From the NCBI GenBank assembly GCA_030549855.1, contig JAUQQP010000048.1:1-60173 (forward strand): a DNA stretch of 60,173 bases, written 5' to 3'. The DNA is from Cyanobacteriota bacterium SRBZ.bins.94.201705 (lineage in GTDB: Bacteria > Cyanobacteriota > Cyanobacteriia > Cyanobacteriales > Cyanobacteriaceae). Numbering within the stretch: position 1 is the stretch's first letter; each line of letters begins with the position of its first letter. The translations under genes were made by a program, and so were the position numbers. Positions 58,276 to 60,173 of the stretch are shown here, one piece after another. The notes below the pieces were generated by a model. That model saw only the letters and a list, made by a program, of their open reading frames with translations, did no database searches and had not been told where the DNA came from.

Positions 58276-59169
58276 ATGTTGTCACCCCGAATCCGGCAAA
58301 AGGCGAAAGAGTTAAAGGAAACTACATCCCGTGAGATATTCAATCGAATTAGATTTATCCCCCTAAAAACAAGTCTTTGCCAAAATCCCATCCTCACTAG
58401 TTACATCCATCAGGGAAATGAAAAAGAGGATAAGCCCATATTATTATTGCACGGTTTTGACAGTTCCCTATTAGAATTCCGACGTTTAATACCCAAATTA
58501 AGTAACCACTGTCAGGTGTGGGCATTGGATTTATTGGGTTTCGGTTTCACCCAAAGACCTTCAAATTTGAATTACTCTCCCGCTACCATAAAAACACATC
58601 TATACCACTTTTGGGCAGAAACCATAAAACAGCCAATGGTATTAATAGGGGCATCTATGGGAGGCGCCGCTGCCATTGACTTTTGTCTTAGCTACCCCCA
58701 AGTGGTGGAAAAACTCATCCTCATAGACAGTGTAGGGTTGACAAAACCCCCCCTTATTAGCAGAATTGCCATTTTTCCCCTGGGATATTTAGCTACTGAA
58801 TTTTTACGTAATCCATTAGTAAGACAAAAAATAAGCGAGAATGCCTACTACAATACCAGTCTTGCTAATGAAGATGCCAGGTGTTGTGCTTCCCTACATA
58901 CTCTGTGTGACAACTGGAGTCGGGCATTAATCTCCTTTACCAGGAGTGGGGGTTATGGGGACTTCAGTGCACAACTGGGGAGAATACAGTGTGATAGTTT
59001 AATAATATGGGGGAGACAAGACAAAATCTTAGGCACAACTCCGGCTACTCGTTTTCAACAGCTGCTACCTCACAGCCAGTTAATTTGGATTGAAGAATGT
59101 GGGCATGTGCCTCATCTGGAAAAAGCAGACGCCGTATCACATTATATCTTAGACTTTCTTAAGGACTAG
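58276..59169 (+). CDS. Alpha/beta hydrolase fold protein
   Basis: Second alpha/beta hydrolase of the window, 297 residues. Oxyanion motif LLLHGFDSS near 57, nucleophile Ser in GASMGG near 131-136, acid in WGRQDKI, and catalytic His in CGHVPHLE; the triad is complete. Weakly similar in layout to the hydrolase at 31802. Substrate unknown. It is 46 bases downstream of the hybrid kinase and may share its transcript. Its 3' end overlaps the convergent PD-(D/E)XK gene by 11 bases. Confidence 0.88.
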   Translation: MLSPRIRQKAKELKETTSREIFNRIRFIPLKTSLCQNPILTSYIHQGNEKEDKPILLLHGFDSSLLEFRRLIPKLSNHCQVWALDLLGFGFTQRPSNLNYSPATIKTHLYHFWAETIKQPMVLIGASMGGAAAIDFCLSYPQVVEKLILIDSVGLTKPPLISRIAIFPLGYLATEFLRNPLVRQKISENAYYNTSLANEDARCCASLHTLCDNWSRALISFTRSGGYGDFSAQLGRIQCDSLIIWGRQDKILGTTPATRFQQLLPHSQLIWIEECGHVPHLEKADAVSHYILDFLKD

Positions 59170-60031
59170 TGTTGACATTATCCAGTCTTGCCGCCAGCCA
59201 TCTTTGCAAATCCGCCTCCGTCTGAAAATCCAACAACTCTTCCCCCAAATCCTCCAACTGTTGCAGGGATAATTCCTCTAGACAGGCAAGCAGTTTCGGG
59301 TTTACCTGCCCCAGTTTTTTGCGTAAAAGCCTTGTCACCACCAGTTGAATTTCCCTTTTTTTACCTTCATCAATCCCCTCTCTAAAACCCTCTTGTCTTC
59401 CTCTTTCTAGGATATACTGGTAAACCACAGACTCTTGCATGATGTCCTCCCTAAAGTACATTTGGATAACAGACAAATCAAACCGCAAACCAGCCAACAA
59501 CTGTACACAGGCAGAAATGTTGCTTCTTTGCCTTCTGTCTTCGATTGTAGCAACCCTGTGGGCTACCGTTGCCAGTATTGATTGAGGGTTAGTGGTTTTT
59601 GCCAAAGGCGCCAGGGGATATAATGCTGGTGACTGTAAAAAGACAGAAGGATTCTCCTCCCAGATACGTATCACCCGCCAGCTATGACTAGTATTGCCCT
59701 TTTGCCAGCGGTTAGTCCATACTTGGGGAGAGTCAGTCTGTTTTAGGTATATTACTACTTGTTCTATGTCTGTGTCATACTGCCTCACCAGTCTCACCCA
59801 GTAGTCTAGCATCCTTAAACCCATAGGGGGGGAAGACTGGGGGGTGGTTTGGAATTCTAAGTGTAGTATCTTATCCTCTGCCCGGAGGAAAAACAAACCA
59901 TCCGCCCTGATAGGCTCTAGATTTAATTCTACATTCAACAGCTCCACCTGGGAAGACTTGTTTAACAACCAGGCAGTAAAGGCTTGGGGGTTGGCTTCAA
60001 TGAGGAATTTCAGGATGCTATCGTAACTCAT
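59159..60031 (-). CDS. PD-(D/E)XK family protein (Rpn / DUF4351-like)
   Basis: A 290-residue nuclease-fold protein of the Rpn or transposase_31-related group, common in multiple copies in cyanobacteria. The nuclease core is near 40-60 (ADGLFFLRAEDKILHLEFQT), giving a D-x-E-x-Q pattern. A DUF4351-like C-terminal helix domain ends LEELSLQQLEDLGEELLDF (near 255-273). The start ATG immediately follows the stop of an upstream paralogue (TAAATG), so the two are tandem and coupled. Roles proposed for such proteins include RecA-independent recombination; I do not assign one. Confidence 0.82.
   Translation of the reverse strand: MSYDSILKFLIEANPQAFTAWLLNKSSQVELLNVELNLEPIRADGLFFLRAEDKILHLEFQTTPQSSPPMGLRMLDYWVRLVRQYDTDIEQVVIYLKQTDSPQVWTNRWQKGNTSHSWRVIRIWEENPSVFLQSPALYPLAPLAKTTNPQSILATVAHRVATIEDRRQRSNISACVQLLAGLRFDLSVIQMYFREDIMQESVVYQYILERGRQEGFREGIDEGKKREIQLVVTRLLRKKLGQVNPKLLACLEELSLQQLEDLGEELLDFQTEADLQRWLAARLDNVNTSP
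59186..59312. repeat. Direct repeat within the tandem PD-(D/E)XK genes, copy 1
   Basis: Identical over 127 bases to 60047-60173, an 861-base offset; it is the 3' end of the gene. The second copy runs to the edge of the window and may continue. Confidence 0.95.
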
Positions 60032-60173
60032 TTACTGGTTTATCCCTCTTGCCGCCAGCCATCTTTGCAAATCCGCCTCCGTCTGAAAATCCAACAACTC
60101 TTCCCCCAAATCCTCCAACTGTTGCAGGGATAATTCCTCTAGACAGGCAAGCAGTTTCGGGTTTACCTGCCCC
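60032..60173 (-). CDS. PD-(D/E)XK family protein, tandem paralogue, partial at window end
   Basis: Only the 3' 142 bases are in view. They encode the DUF4351-like C-terminus, ending with the sequence RWLAARGINQ, and are followed immediately by the start of the paralogue at 59159-60031. Bases 60047-60173 are identical to 59186-59312, so the two copies are a recent tandem duplication or are kept alike by gene conversion. The true 5' end lies outside. Confidence 0.85.
   Translation of the reverse strand, partial: GQVNPKLLACLEELSLQQLEDLGEELLDFQTEADLQRWLAARGINQ
60047..60173. repeat. Direct repeat within the tandem PD-(D/E)XK genes, copy 2
   Basis: Copy of 59186-59312, complete to the window edge, so its full length is unknown. 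Confidence 0.95.

Overview
The window comes from a chromosome of a phycobilisome-containing cyanobacterium. It carries psbO (photosystem II manganese-stabilising protein), a cpcF-cpcT phycobilin lyase pair, plant-type D-glycerate 3-kinase, a DUF3493 protein, accD, PEP-CTERM proteins, a GAF-histidine kinase with a cyanobacteriochrome-like Cys-His, and short heptamer repeats of the kind common in cyanobacteria. Base composition is moderately AT-rich. I did not notice the HIP1 octamer GCGATCGC. Genus cannot be fixed from the sequence alone; a unicellular, moderately AT-rich lineage is my guess.

Layout. 0-5.2 kb: a sugar-type ABC permease and a cell-wall amidase on the minus strand, divergent from a ComEC-like DNA-uptake channel. 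5.2-9.6 kb: a 4.4 kb stretch without genes, largely a degenerate tandem array of roughly 41-55 bp units; this is the most unusual part of the window. 9.6-12.4 kb: glycerate kinase, a small conserved protein, cpcF and cpcT. 12.4-19.5 kb: DUF2214 membrane protein, polyphosphate kinase, DUF3493, PsiE-like protein, purL and an aldo/keto reductase with ferredoxin-like cysteines. 19.5-23.9 kb: a tight minus-strand operon of peptide-type permease, HlyD-like adaptor, queC and an ABC ATPase. 24-26.4 kb: an unknown protein and aspS.

26.4-28.4 kb is gene-poor, with a two-copy GC-palindromic repeat and a second direct repeat that ends in tRNA-like sequence near the real tRNA-Arg(CCG). Then rpsR, rpmG and a class I lysyl-tRNA synthetase make a translation cluster. 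30.8-36.9 kb: TPR-like protein, alpha/beta hydrolase coupled to a glycosyltransferase-TPR protein, a degenerate histidine kinase, and a conserved unknown. 36.9-40.5 kb: accD, psbO, a small membrane protein and anmK. 40.6-44.7 kb: a single-chain GmrSD-type restriction protein (the only clear defence gene), a pentapeptide-repeat membrane protein, an unknown and an acetyltransferase.

45-51 kb: a type II-like sulfide:quinone reductase converging on a copper P-type ATPase, then a stand-alone EF-G with cysteines at 105 and 242. 51-54 kb: an intergenic region with Fur-box-like and long-stem RNA-like elements, an M14-family hydrolase, a PEP-CTERM gene broken by two single-base frameshifts, and an intact PEP-CTERM gene. 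54.4-60.2 kb: an IscA-like protein, a small unknown, the cyanobacteriochrome-like hybrid kinase, a second alpha/beta hydrolase, and two tandem PD-(D/E)XK (Rpn/DUF4351-like) proteins, the second cut by the window end.

Most of the window is housekeeping. The parts that ordinary annotation does not explain are the 5.6-9.6 kb array, the tRNA-linked direct repeat at 27.6/28.3 kb, the structured intergenic element near 51.3 kb, and the repaired-by-two-indels PEP-CTERM gene.
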